In this document: positions 44,301 through 52,514 of the stretch, in pieces
Layout of the letters: the number at the start of each line of letters is the position of its first letter
Position numbering within the stretch: the first letter of the stretch is position 1
Position numbers and translations under genes: made by a program
Assembly (NCBI RefSeq): GCF_030866825.1
Contig: NZ_CP133020.1
Coordinates: forward strand, 4,676,678-4,740,677
Source of the DNA: Rathayibacter sp. SW19
GTDB taxonomy: Bacteria > Actinomycetota > Actinomycetes > Actinomycetales > Microbacteriaceae
Reading direction: 5' to 3'
Length of the DNA: 64,000 bases
Notes under the pieces: model-generated
What the model was told of the DNA's origin: nothing
Seen by the model: only the letters and a program-made list of their open reading frames with translations
The model's database searches: none

Positions 44301-45170
44301 CGAAACATCCCACGTGGTAGCGGGTTTCAGTGACGTCGCGGTGAAGGATCCGGTCCCGGTCGTGGACACGGGAGTGCTCATCGCCGCCAGCATTACGCCG
44401 GCGGTGTTCACCTGGGGGGAAAGCACGACATTCTGCCCCGACGCATCCAAAGTGCTGGCCACGCTCTTAGCCGCCTTGAGGTTCTTCGACGGTGTGGCCG
44501 CCGGTTTTGTCGCGGGCAGTTGCACCCAGTGCGTGCGGGCGGCGTAATCGGCGCCGTACAAGCCGTTCAAGAGCTTTATCGGCAACCGCACCGCGAGATT
44601 CGCGGAACCTGCACCGTGATCGGTGCGTCCCAGTTTGATGACCAGTCCGGACAGTCCGAACTGCTTCGCGGTGCGCTGACCGACGATGGAGGCAGTCAGC
44701 GAACTGATGGAATTCGGCGCCGATTTCGACGCGGACGCCGTGGAAACGGCGCTGGTCGCCGCGGCCACCGCGACGCCCGAATCGCCCAGCTGTTGCCACG
44801 CACCGGTTACCGTTGCGACGCCTTTCCCGTTCGGCGACTTCGTCGTCAGCGGTGTTGTTGCCGCCGATTTCGGCGTCGGCGAGGTACTGGTCGGCTGCAC
44901 CGGAGTCTGAAGTGAGAACGAACCCGTCGCGGGCAGATGAGAAGCTGTTGCGGTTGCTGTTACTGACGACGCCGACTGCACGTGCTCCGGATTGGTCGGC
45001 GCACTGGCCCCCGGCACCGGTCTGCCCAGGTCAGGAACAGGCGCCGAGTCTGCCGACGCGGACATCGGTGACAGCAGCGACACGAGCAAACCGGCGGTGC
45101 CGATCATCGCCGTGAGCCCGGCAATGCGCCGAGCCGTGAAACGGTGCGAAAGCTTGAAACTGGCGGACAT
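38337..45170 (-). CDS. Secreted RHS polymorphic toxin with Hint domain
   Basis: 2277 residues. Residues 1-41 form a signal peptide (ITGL-type hydrophobic stretch ending SASADSAP). After a Ser/Thr/Pro-rich region, an SpvB-like segment (VALSYDSQSVDGETG, VGEGWSLGGGGFIERTY) precedes many YD repeats (YDALGRPTTVTDVLGHTTT, YDPLGRRTGVW) from about 900 to 1890. The core closes with NPVTMADPSGLCYQ. A linker follows, then a Hint/intein-like domain at about 2050-2195 (CGGESFAPDTGVVLADGS ... TAVLVHNC) and an 82-residue toxin (YSAHYLNDTGPERNLPGSVV ... DRSIYFDKINNVTVVLSKTTG). The toxin looks like a small ribonuclease-type domain, but that is inference. An immunity gene overlaps its end. Confidence 0.92.
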   Translation of the reverse strand: MSASFKLSHRFTARRIAGLTAMIGTAGLLVSLLSPMSASADSAPVPDLGRPVPGASAPTNPEHVQSASSVTATATASHLPATGSFSLQTPVQPTSTSPTPKSAATTPLTTKSPNGKGVATVTGAWQQLGDSGVAVAAATSAVSTASASKSAPNSISSLTASIVGQRTAKQFGLSGLVIKLGRTDHGAGSANLAVRLPIKLLNGLYGADYAARTHWVQLPATKPAATPSKNLKAAKSVASTLDASGQNVVLSPQVNTAGVMLAAMSTPVSTTGTGSFTATSLKPATTWDVSAQTGDFSWQYPFQLPPAAAGPAPAVALSYDSQSVDGETGSTNNQPSVVGEGWSLGGGGFIERTYVSCSQDDGSGGAVASSGDLCWKTDNATISLAGHAGQLIKDATTGGWKLAQDDGSRLEHLVGTAQGCAANGTYDTDCWRLTTRDGTQYYFGLNELPGWSSGKPVTNSTWTVPVFGNDASEPCHAATFAASACTQAWRWNLDYVVDTHGNAEALYYDAETNSYSKNGTTVTSYVRGGQLDHIDYGLRSATIYGSNAASDKVVFGYDPYGRCSDATHAGCTTESVTGTGTAAAHPTNYPDVPFDQYCATGACAGLLSPTFWTTAMLDTVTTQVLAGGAYVPVDVWSLGHSFPSPGDGTNAALWLTQISHTGYDGSASLAEPLTTFSGLTMQNRVWAIDGLAPLDKYRISSITTSTGAAISVNYSPQQCTVAGAPAIEANPQSNTSRCFPQWWSPQVTPPQPVQEDLFHKYVVTSVIANPATGGGNDAAQETDYVYTGTPAWRYDTSPLTPDKQRTWSVFAGYNTIEIRVGDHNTPAAQQTTDYTFYQGMDGDRASTAGGTKSVSVTGWPGVADSLWFAGRTREVKTLNGVAGAVVSDTVTTPWASAITANDGVGTARMVNDADVTTSVPVSTGGTRSTETKTTYDSVYGLPTTVDAITSDAGTTCTTTSYATADTTHWILGFPKETAVVGVDCANLASATYPGQAISDTRTSYDGLAWGATVVRGDPTTVQVADSYTGTTAASAHFVTSAQTAYDALGRPTTVTDVLGHTTTTAYTPASGGPMTGETVTNTSPFNWTTSTVYNPARGVPVKATDQNGKVTTAAYDPLGRRTGVWLPSQPQATYPNSPSIGYSYTESRTAATAVSTSKIVAGNTVTSYTLYDGLGRPVQTQAGAEGGGTVVTDTAYDAAGRTSSTDNAYWTTSVNPSAVLFVPANPQQLPSVTTTAYDGAGRTTATILSSYATERYRTTYAYPGADRTDTTPPAGGTPTTSYTNSLGQQAKLIQYLAAAPNPAATQEATTYSYDPQGSMTGMVDPVGNRWSWGFDVLGHQVSATDPDTGTTTSTFDDAGNQLTSTDARGVTLAYSYDALNRKTAEYAGSTGSTGSELASWTFDSLAKGQLTSSTSYQGSTAGHPGLAYTSSVGGYDDNYNPTATTVSIPVGAPAFGGTSYTTNLYYYSDGAPASTVYPAEGGLPSERLRYGYDGFGRLGTLFGLSGYLQTTYTAIGQVGQLSRPGTNALYSTYGYDNATGAVTEIKDGTLTAGVYTVQADRQYTRDNAGDVTKAVTSGTVGVGGATGSDTQCFGYDYVHDLTAAWTPGAGDCTVAPAASGLGGPAPYWEAFTVDPGTGNRTNETITTPAGVVSRAAYTYPVAGGAHPHAVQQVTRTGGSSGTDGYGYDQAGDTTSRPGQSLSYGPTGRLASVSTGAGTQQDVYDASGMLLLRSDPSGSTLFLGDTQLSVAAGSSVVSAVRTYAGANDVPVAERSATAGVSGSVLTWVGTDVDGSADVEVAPTGSAVVHRFTDPYGNSRGTAAVWSSDHGFLNQVTDAFANVTVLGARAYDSTLGKFLSVDPILAPQNPQQSNGYAYAGNNPVTMADPSGLCYQLSGDVLNHNTGCVGSSGNPAGNGAATAGLGGAHASGGVTSSDWRPPAAGNRSAVTASAPGPTPSPRPNPVPEPLSPRADALQGQIDVQDAIVLGLSVWATAVELCDMVPDLDGVCLPSTESATDQLASADSVIAEDSQEVQAEVDAQAADREAQIGCGGESFAPDTGVVLADGSTVTVSGVRVGQKVLATDPVTGKTRAEPVQKVWVNHDTDLMDVTVSAAGVSSVIHATQHHLFWDATAKAWTEADHLRPGAVLRTDSGVVASVAKTEVVPGAGNMWDLTVATDHDFYVTAAETAVLVHNCPASSGEGYSTPRGRPYSAHYLNDTGPERNLPGSVVDEVIDHGSLMGDLPDRSIYFDKINNVTVVLSKTTGKVISAHKGGGAW
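39492..41173. repeat. 1.68-kb direct repeat, copy 2 (RHS core)
   Basis: Partner of 36092-37773, inside the full-length RHS gene. Beyond position 41173 the two copies diverge: the orphan lacks about 130 codons and its remaining sequence is only similar. Confidence 0.9.
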
Positions 45171-45200
45171 AATCGCTCTCCCGGTCGAATCGCCGCAGGC

Positions 45201-48200
45201 TCAGCCCGGGGCCACCTGGTTGTACAAATTCAGCAGTTGTCCCGAATCCACCACACCGGGGTAAATGCTCGGATCATCGATCTCCCCGCCCCACTGCTGA
45301 CCGGGTGCCGAGTTCGCCCAGCCGGACCCGACCAGAAGGGTACCCGTCGCCGCGACACCACCGGACGGGACGGCATAACTGCCGACGGCCACAGGGGTCA
45401 CACCACTAGCACCGATCAGCAACCTCACCTGATGATTCGCCGCATCCCAGATGCCCGTCACGAACGTCCACCCGGCCGTCGCAGACACCGCAGGTCCGGT
45501 CGCGCATCCACTCACGATGGGGATAGTCTGCGATTGCATGCAGAATTGCCAATGCCCGGACGCCTCCCGCAACACGAAACCCGAATTCACCGGCCCCGAT
45601 GCCGCCATGGCGACATAACTCGCGGTCGCCGAGTTCGACGACGCTGGCTTCAACCAGGCCGACGTGGTGAAGCTCTGGATCGAGTGCGTTGTCGAGTTCA
45701 CCGTCAAATCGACCACATCGTGTGAGGTTCGCGTCGACACCACATTCGCGAAGAAGCCCAATGAGCCATCCACAGCCGACCCTTCGCAGTTACTGACCGT
45801 GGAATCGAAGTGATCCACTGCTGTGTGGCAGCGGTACAACTGGATCGGTGTGCCATAGGGCACGGCCGCCGCGCTCGTCCACGAATAACCCATCGGCACG
45901 CCCGTCGCGCCCATCCCCTCACAATTGGACGACAATGACGTCATGTCGCCACTGGACAACGCGCATGAGTACACGACAAGCGTGTTCGGCGGTTGAGACT
46001 GCCCGGCCCCGGCCAACGCATGCATTTGCCCCAACGCACTTTCGATGTGCGAGCCGGCCGGGGCGTTACCGTCGATCACAGCGGAATGGTAGGTGCCGTA
46101 ATACCGATTCAGTTGCACCAACCCCGGCACAGACAGCACTGCGTTCAACGGCGGTTGGCCGACCACGGAATCCATGACCGACGGCGTGCCAGCACCGACG
46201 GCCAGCGCACTCCCGGAACTGACGCCGCTACCACCGGTCGGATTGGAGTCGGCTACTGTCGCCGGCATGCTTGCCAAGCCCTCCATCAGCCAACTATGCC
46301 CAATCGAGTTCGTCACATTGCCCGTGTCGGCGGCCGCCGACACCTGTAGCGGAACGGTATGGACCGAGCCTGACGAATCCGTCGCGACGTTGCCCGCGTC
46401 GTCGTATCCGGCAACCCACAGCGTTGATACGTCGTCAATCGGGCTCACCGACACCGTGGCCGACCCCGAGGAGTCCGCGCACGCAAACGACAGGCCTCCG
46501 GCCGAGGAGCCACATGCCGGCAACGCCGTTCCGGTGCCGATGACGGTCGGTGCGGGAGGAGGCGTTGCGGCCGCCCCATCCGCCCACCAATATGCGAAGA
46601 TCGCGGCCGAGCCAGGCGGTGACGAGGTGATCGTGACCGTCATCGGTGCGCCGACCGTCGTGGCAGGCGACGCGACAGCCACTCCCGGCAAAGCTGGAGG
46701 GTCATCCTTGATTGTGAAGTAGCAGTACGGTGAGCTGCCGACTGACTGAAGGATGTTATCGCTGCCGCGAGCCCACCACGCATAGGTGATCCCGTTCGAA
46801 AACGTGCCCGCCGGGAATGTCGTCGTCAACGGCGCACCTTGCGCCTGAAAAGTTGAACTCGGATGCAACATATACGTCGGCAGAGTGCTAGCTTGGCCCA
46901 CGTAGAAGTTCGCCGCGGTGTTCTGCCCTGTATCCGGGTCCGTCACGGTCGCCTGAATCGTGATCGGAAGCGTGCCATTGACCATGTCGGGGGCGCCGGC
47001 CGGGGCGCAGCCTCGAACCGGCGAGACCATCTTCACCCCGGTCGGCGTGTTCGGCGGAGTGTCGTAGGTGACGATCAGCTGCGCGTTCCAGTCGTAGTGC
47101 TTCCGCGTCAACGAGTCCGCCTCGTTCGCGACCCTCAACCCGAGCTGGATCGATCCCAACGAGTGCGCAGCCGCATATTGCGCCGCGACCGTCGCCGAGA
47201 AACCCACCCACGCCGGATTTGGTGCACACGGGCCACCGTTCGCGTTTCCCTGCTGATCAATCGCCTGAATCCACCCATTCGGCTCCTGATTCCAGGTGAA
47301 ACCCGGGGTAGCCGGACTAAACTCCCACAACTGCACCAACGTGGTATCACAACTATTCGCATACGTCTGATGAATGTTGAACCGGGCATTCGACACCGTC
47401 TTACCCGTGAGAAAGCTCGTCTGGAACTGGAAGAACGCCCGCGACAGGTAACCGACACCGGAATCGATGCCGTACCCAACGCTGTCCGAAGGCGGATCCA
47501 GATACGACTGATTCGGGTACGCACGGTCGTCGAACCAGTCCGCCTGCAACGACGAGGACCAATCCGGGTCGACATACACCGGATACGTCACATTCGGGGT
47601 ACTGGTTGCGTCCGCAACGTTCAACGACACACTTGTGGCGGTCGTGCTGTAGGCCAGTGCACGCGGCTCAGCACTGCCGGCACCATCCGGGCCTGCCCCG
47701 GTGCCAGAGGAATCCCACCACAACGGGGTCGCCGACACCACGGAGCCTGTTAGCGTCGTCGCCGACATCGCCTTCGTCGCCGCCTGCGCACCGACCGTGC
47801 CACCACTGACAGTGAACGTGACATTCGACAACCGCGGATCCGCAGCACCGGAAGCCGACTTTACAACAAGCACCTCAGACATGCCCGCCGCCGTCGCACT
47901 CAACCGCAATCAACCCCGGGAAACACATCCGCATACACCACACTCGACCCGCTGACCGAAGGTGTCGGCAGATTGCCGTACGGCCAGGACTGCGTCAACC
48001 ACGCACCACCCGGCGCCTGAACCTGCGCCATCACCGCAGACCCACCCGTGGAAAACTGCACCGGCGCGGCCGCCACCCGCGGAGCGACCCAACCCGCCGA
48101 AACAGGCGCAAGACTCGTATCCTCGGCCACCCATGTTCCGTTCTGCAATGCCCGCGCCGGAACCACATCCGACTCCGCCTGCATCGAACCATCTGGTAAC

Positions 48201-48439
48201 GCACTCACCAACAGCGTCGGCGACGTCTCCGAGTCCACCCCAACCGGATGCCCATACAGTTGCGCAATCACCCGCGCATCAGACTCACTGTCTGCCGCCT
48301 TCGCATCCGCCGGCGCACCCGACACGCCCGCCGAAACGACTGTTTGCGGAACAGCTTCCGCCACAGAAGGCTGGACGGAAACGAACATCACAGCAAGGAT
48401 CGCGGCAGCGGCACATGCCGCCGGGAGTGCGGGCTTCAC
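45201..48439 (-). pseudogene. Secreted DNRLRE/LamG partner of RHS, frameshifted
   Basis: Two consecutive frames make one protein of about 1080 residues. The first (48439-47900) has a signal peptide (ILAVMFVSVQPSVAEA) and ends VVYADVFPGVDCG-stop. The second (from about 47909) resumes RLSATAAGMSEVLVVKSASG, so a single missing T at about 47905 explains the break (expected VFPGVDLRLSATAAG). The second part contains a DNRLRE-type domain (YLSRAFFQFQTSFLTGKTVS) and a C-terminal LamG/concanavalin-like region (WTFVTGIWDAANHQVRLLIG, IDDPSIYPG). It lies 30 bp upstream of the RHS gene and was probably its co-secreted wall partner. Sequence error is possible. Confidence 0.75.
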
Positions 48440-48777
48440 AGCGAAAACTCAACGCGCACGGCAGAACCACTCAGATAAGACAATCCATGCGTCACAACTT
48501 CACTCACGGTGTGCGCCACCTCTCGAAAGCCTGAGCGGCTGCGCTGCCGTCCGATGCTGACACTAGAACTTCGACCCCTTCCAATGGAAGGACCAATTCC
48601 ACGCACTCGGGCCGCGGACGAGCGTTACGGGCCACAATCCGGCAGTTTCACAATCACGTGACCCTCGAACTGGGGTAGTCGACCATGTCGATTTCGGGTG
48701 CCACCATGCTCGAGTCACGGATGTCACGCATGGATACGCAGTGTAATACGAAGGTGCCGGCCGCAACCCGAGCGCAA
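48440..48777. promoter_or_regulatory. Region between the RHS locus and pcnA
   Basis: Upstream region of the RHS locus (minus) and downstream of pcnA (minus). No gene, repeat or clear hairpin was seen; the RHS promoter should be here. Confidence 0.4.
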
Positions 48778-50202
48778 CTACTGCCCGTCGCGCCACTCCA
48801 ACAGGCGGCGTTCCGCCTCCGTGGGATCCATTGGGCCGTTGTCCAGGCGCAACTCGAGAAGGAACTTCATCGCTCGCCCGACCTCGGGCCCTGGCTTCAC
48901 CCCCAGGATGCGCATGACGTCGCCGCCGTCGAGGTCCGGTCGCACCGCGGCCAGTTCCTCCTCTTCTGCGAGCACGCCGATGCGTTCTTCCAGGTCGTCG
49001 TAGGCGAAGCCGAGACGATCGGCTTTGCGCCGATTGCGCGTGGTCACGTCGGCACGGGTCAGCATGTGCAGGCGCTCCAGCTGGTCGCCGGCATCGCGCA
49101 CGTAGCGCCGCACGGCTGAATCCGTCCAGGCGCCCTCTGTATAGCCGAAGAACCGCAGGTGCAGTTCGATCAGACGTCCGACCGCATCGATCGTGCCGTT
49201 GTCGAACCGCAGCGACTTCAGCCGCTTGCGGGCCAGCTTCGCACCGACCATGTCGTGATGGTAGAAGCTCACCGCACCACCCGGCTCCAGTCGGCGGGTC
49301 GCAGGCTTGCCGATGTCGTGCAGAAGCGCGGCCAGCCGCAGAACGAGGTCAGGAGCTTCACCCGGATGCCGCGCTGTCTCGTAGCCGATCGCCTGATCGA
49401 GCACGGTCAACGAGTGCTGGTAGACGTCTTTGTGGTGGTGGTGTTCATCGATCTCCAGCCGCAGTGCCGGGATCTCCGGCAACACCAGCTCGGCCAGACC
49501 GGTCTCGACCAGCAATTCGATTCCGTGGCGCGGCTCGTCGGAGCACAGCAGCTTCGACAACTCGTCCCGGATGCGTTCCGCGCTGACGATCGAGATACGC
49601 TCGCGCATCCTGCCCATCGCCTCGAGCGTGTCCAGATCGACCGCGAAGCCGAGCTGCGCGGTGAACCGGGCTGCGCGCAGCATCCGCAATGGGTCATCTC
49701 CGAAGGAGATCTCCGGGGTGCTGGGGGTGCGCAGCGTGCCCGTCAGCAGATCGTCGACGCCACCGGACGGATCGACGAGCACAACGTCGGGAACGCGCAA
49801 CGCCAGCGCATTGATCGTGAAGTCGCGTCGAATCAGGTCGCCCTCGAGGGTGTCGCCGAACACCACGTCGGGTTTGCGACTGCCGGTGTCGTAACTGTCC
49901 GTGCGGTAGGTGGTGATCTCCACGGTGCTGTCGTCAACGTGCGCACCGATCGTGCCGAATGCGCGACCGATGTCCCAGTGCGCTCGCGCCAGGGGGTCGA
50001 GCACTTCGACGATTCGATCCGGGGTGGCATTCGTCGTGAAGTCGAGGTCGTTGACCGCCCGGCCGAGCAGCGCGTCACGCACGGGCCCGCCGACGAGTGA
50101 AAGCTCGAAACCAGCTGCTGCGAATGCCGCAGCGAGGCGCGCGACCGGCGCGGACTCGGCGATCACGCGCAGACGCTGGAGAGATTCTGCGACGCTCTGC
50201 AT
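48778..50202 (-). CDS. pcnA: CCA tRNA nucleotidyltransferase / poly(A) polymerase family
   Basis: 474 residues. The nucleotidyltransferase head contains FELSLVGGPVRDALLGRAVNDLDFTT-type motifs (GGxVRD and DxD). The neck has RDFTINALALR and PLRMLRAARFTAQLGF. An HD domain follows (AALLHDIGKPATR near residue 305, then HHDMVGAKLARKRLK). Actinobacterial members add CCA to tRNA 3' ends. It is divergent from the DUF6049 gene, as in mycobacteria (the Rv3907c-Rv3910 neighbourhood). Confidence 0.95.
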   Translation of the reverse strand: MQSVAESLQRLRVIAESAPVARLAAAFAAAGFELSLVGGPVRDALLGRAVNDLDFTTNATPDRIVEVLDPLARAHWDIGRAFGTIGAHVDDSTVEITTYRTDSYDTGSRKPDVVFGDTLEGDLIRRDFTINALALRVPDVVLVDPSGGVDDLLTGTLRTPSTPEISFGDDPLRMLRAARFTAQLGFAVDLDTLEAMGRMRERISIVSAERIRDELSKLLCSDEPRHGIELLVETGLAELVLPEIPALRLEIDEHHHHKDVYQHSLTVLDQAIGYETARHPGEAPDLVLRLAALLHDIGKPATRRLEPGGAVSFYHHDMVGAKLARKRLKSLRFDNGTIDAVGRLIELHLRFFGYTEGAWTDSAVRRYVRDAGDQLERLHMLTRADVTTRNRRKADRLGFAYDDLEERIGVLAEEEELAAVRPDLDGGDVMRILGVKPGPEVGRAMKFLLELRLDNGPMDPTEAERRLLEWRDGQ

Positions 50203-50291
50203 GGTGGATTCAGCTTATCGGCGTGCGCGGTTCGCCCGTTGTGCACAGAGGCTCCCCCTAGAATTGCCGACATGGTGGCGGAGGAGGGTCA

Positions 50292-52514
50292 GTGCGTCGA
50301 GGTATGCGCATAATCTCCAAACTGCGGGTGCCGCATTCGCGTTTCGCGCCGCACACGCCATTGCGTGCCGTGCTTGCGCTCATCGCGGCCATGATGATCG
50401 CGCTGCCGACCATGGCTGTGTCGTATGCCCCAGTCCCGCACGCTGTAAGTAAGCAGAGCGCGACGGTGTCCGTCTACGGCGGCAATTCGGGAGTGCTGAC
50501 CCCTGGCGAGAATCTGACCGCAACAGTGGTGGTCACGAACACCGGATCCGAGACGCTGAATCCGGGAACGATCGCGCTGCAGTTGACTACAGCCGCGTTC
50601 GCAGAGCGCTTCGAGCTGAACGCCTGGTTGAAGCACGCGGACGATGCGCCCTCAACTCGAGCCATCGGCACGACGCCGACGACCGCTTTGGCAGCGGGCA
50701 CCTCGACGACGGTCTCACTGACTGTCGCCTCTGCTGAACTCGGCATCGCACGCCAGACAACAGGCGTCTACGGCTTGGCTGCGGCGCTGACGATCAACAA
50801 TGCCGCGATCGCCTCCGGCGCGGGCAGCATCGTCTGGAACACGGGAACCGGGTTCAACCAGAGCGGCGTGGCAGTCGCCATGCCGATCACAGCGCCCGCA
50901 ACCTCCGCCGGCCTGATTCCAGCGGCAGATCTGGCTACTTATACGGCGGCCAACGGCGTTCTGAGCCGCGAATTGAACGGTGTGCTCGATCAGCCGGCCG
51001 CTGCAATCGGGATCGACCCGATGATCATTGCGTCGATCCGCGTTTTGGGAACGGCCGCGCCGGCATCTGCCCAAGCATGGTTACGCGAGCTCGAGCAGGC
51101 ACGCAACGACATCTTCCCACTGCAATACGGCGATGCAGACGTTGCAGGGCAGGTACAGGCCGGAGTCACTGATCTGCTCCAGCCGATCGCGTTCACGTAC
51201 GCGATGGATCCGAACAACCAGAAGGTGCCGCTCGTCGTCGGCGAGACCGGTCAGCCAACGGCACCGGACAGCACACCGACAACGCTCAGCCCAACACCGA
51301 CCCCGACCCCGACGCCCACGACGGGGCCGGCCCTTCCCAGCATGTCGGAGCTTCTGGCCTGGCCGTACACACTGAGTGACATTGCCTGGCCGCCGGACAA
51401 CAGCGTGCGCACGAGTGACCTGCCTGTGTTCGCGAAGAACGGGCTCACGACGACAATCCTCGATGGCGGCAACACGAACGCCGGCTCTCTGTCGCACACC
51501 CCGAACCCTGCGTTGCCGGTGTCCGGAGGTCGCGCACTGGTGGCGGACGATGCCGTGTCCGATGCGTTGCGTGCGGCTGCGACCGCGGCAACCGAATCCG
51601 CATGGCGCACCGCTATGGCGGGCCTGAACGCGCAGCTGGCCATGATCGGCACGGAGCAGGCGCCCGATCAGATGATCTTCGCAACGCTCGACCGCACCGC
51701 ACCCGTCTCATCGCAGACTCTCTCCCAGACCTTCGGCGCCCTGTCCGCAATGCCCTGGGTGACTCCGAGTTCCGTGACGGATGCGATCGCCTCGACAACC
51801 GAGCCTGACCTCACGGTCAAGGACACTCCGGAGAGCAGCACGCGGGTCTCCGCGATCACAGGCCTGATCAGCAGGGAATCCGGAGCGGCAGGGGAGGGTG
51901 CCAGCCTCACCGGTTTCGCGACCGTGCTCGACGATCCCACCCAGCTCACGGGACCATCTCGCAACCAGCTGCTTTCACTTCTCGGAGTGAACTGGCTGAG
52001 CGCGCAGAACAATTGGCCGGCCGCGGTGTCCGCGAGTCTGACGGCCAGCGGCAAGATCCTCGACTCCGTGCAGATCGTGCCACCGGGCAACATCTCGCAA
52101 CTGAGCAACGAGGCATTGATCCCGATCACCGTATCTAATGCGTTCACACTGCCTGTCAATATCGTGCTACGCACCACTCCGTCCAACGCACGACTCGAGA
52201 TCGACAACGACACGTCGAAAACGGTGCCACCCGGCGGGAGCGCGAAGCTTCTCGTTCCCGTGAAGGCACAGGTCGGCAACGGAAAAGTCCAGCTCACGAT
52301 GGGACTGTTCAGTCCTACCGGCGTGCAAGTCGGTGCCACTCAAACGGCGAGCGTCGACGTTCACGCCGATTGGGAGGGTCTTGGCGCTCTCGTCATCGGC
52401 ATCCTCGCTGTGCTGTTGTTCGGTTTCGGAATCTTCCGCACGATCCGGCGCCGACGCAAGGAGCGAGCGAACCCAGCCGTCGAAGCCGCCGGCGACGAGG
52501 ACCCGAATGGCTAG
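50292..52514 (+). CDS. DUF6049 family membrane-anchored protein
   Basis: 740 residues. The signal or anchor helix is near residues 25-45 (LRAVLALIAAMMIALPTMAV). A large extracytoplasmic part follows, with a Pro/Thr stretch (TPTPTPTPTTGPALP) near residue 335. A C-terminal membrane helix (GALVIGILAVLLFGFGIF) and a basic cytoplasmic tail end the protein. The family is always found between pcnA and murJ and is thought to help cell-envelope synthesis, though its function is unproved. The GTG start follows GGAGGAGGG. Its end overlaps the murJ start by 8 bp. Confidence 0.88.
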   Translation: MRRGMRIISKLRVPHSRFAPHTPLRAVLALIAAMMIALPTMAVSYAPVPHAVSKQSATVSVYGGNSGVLTPGENLTATVVVTNTGSETLNPGTIALQLTTAAFAERFELNAWLKHADDAPSTRAIGTTPTTALAAGTSTTVSLTVASAELGIARQTTGVYGLAAALTINNAAIASGAGSIVWNTGTGFNQSGVAVAMPITAPATSAGLIPAADLATYTAANGVLSRELNGVLDQPAAAIGIDPMIIASIRVLGTAAPASAQAWLRELEQARNDIFPLQYGDADVAGQVQAGVTDLLQPIAFTYAMDPNNQKVPLVVGETGQPTAPDSTPTTLSPTPTPTPTPTTGPALPSMSELLAWPYTLSDIAWPPDNSVRTSDLPVFAKNGLTTTILDGGNTNAGSLSHTPNPALPVSGGRALVADDAVSDALRAAATAATESAWRTAMAGLNAQLAMIGTEQAPDQMIFATLDRTAPVSSQTLSQTFGALSAMPWVTPSSVTDAIASTTEPDLTVKDTPESSTRVSAITGLISRESGAAGEGASLTGFATVLDDPTQLTGPSRNQLLSLLGVNWLSAQNNWPAAVSASLTASGKILDSVQIVPPGNISQLSNEALIPITVSNAFTLPVNIVLRTTPSNARLEIDNDTSKTVPPGGSAKLLVPVKAQVGNGKVQLTMGLFSPTGVQVGATQTASVDVHADWEGLGALVIGILAVLLFGFGIFRTIRRRRKERANPAVEAAGDEDPNG

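Noticed and set aside
48685..50100. Plus-strand frames opposite pcnA
   Set aside because: Antisense shadows of a clearly identified gene.
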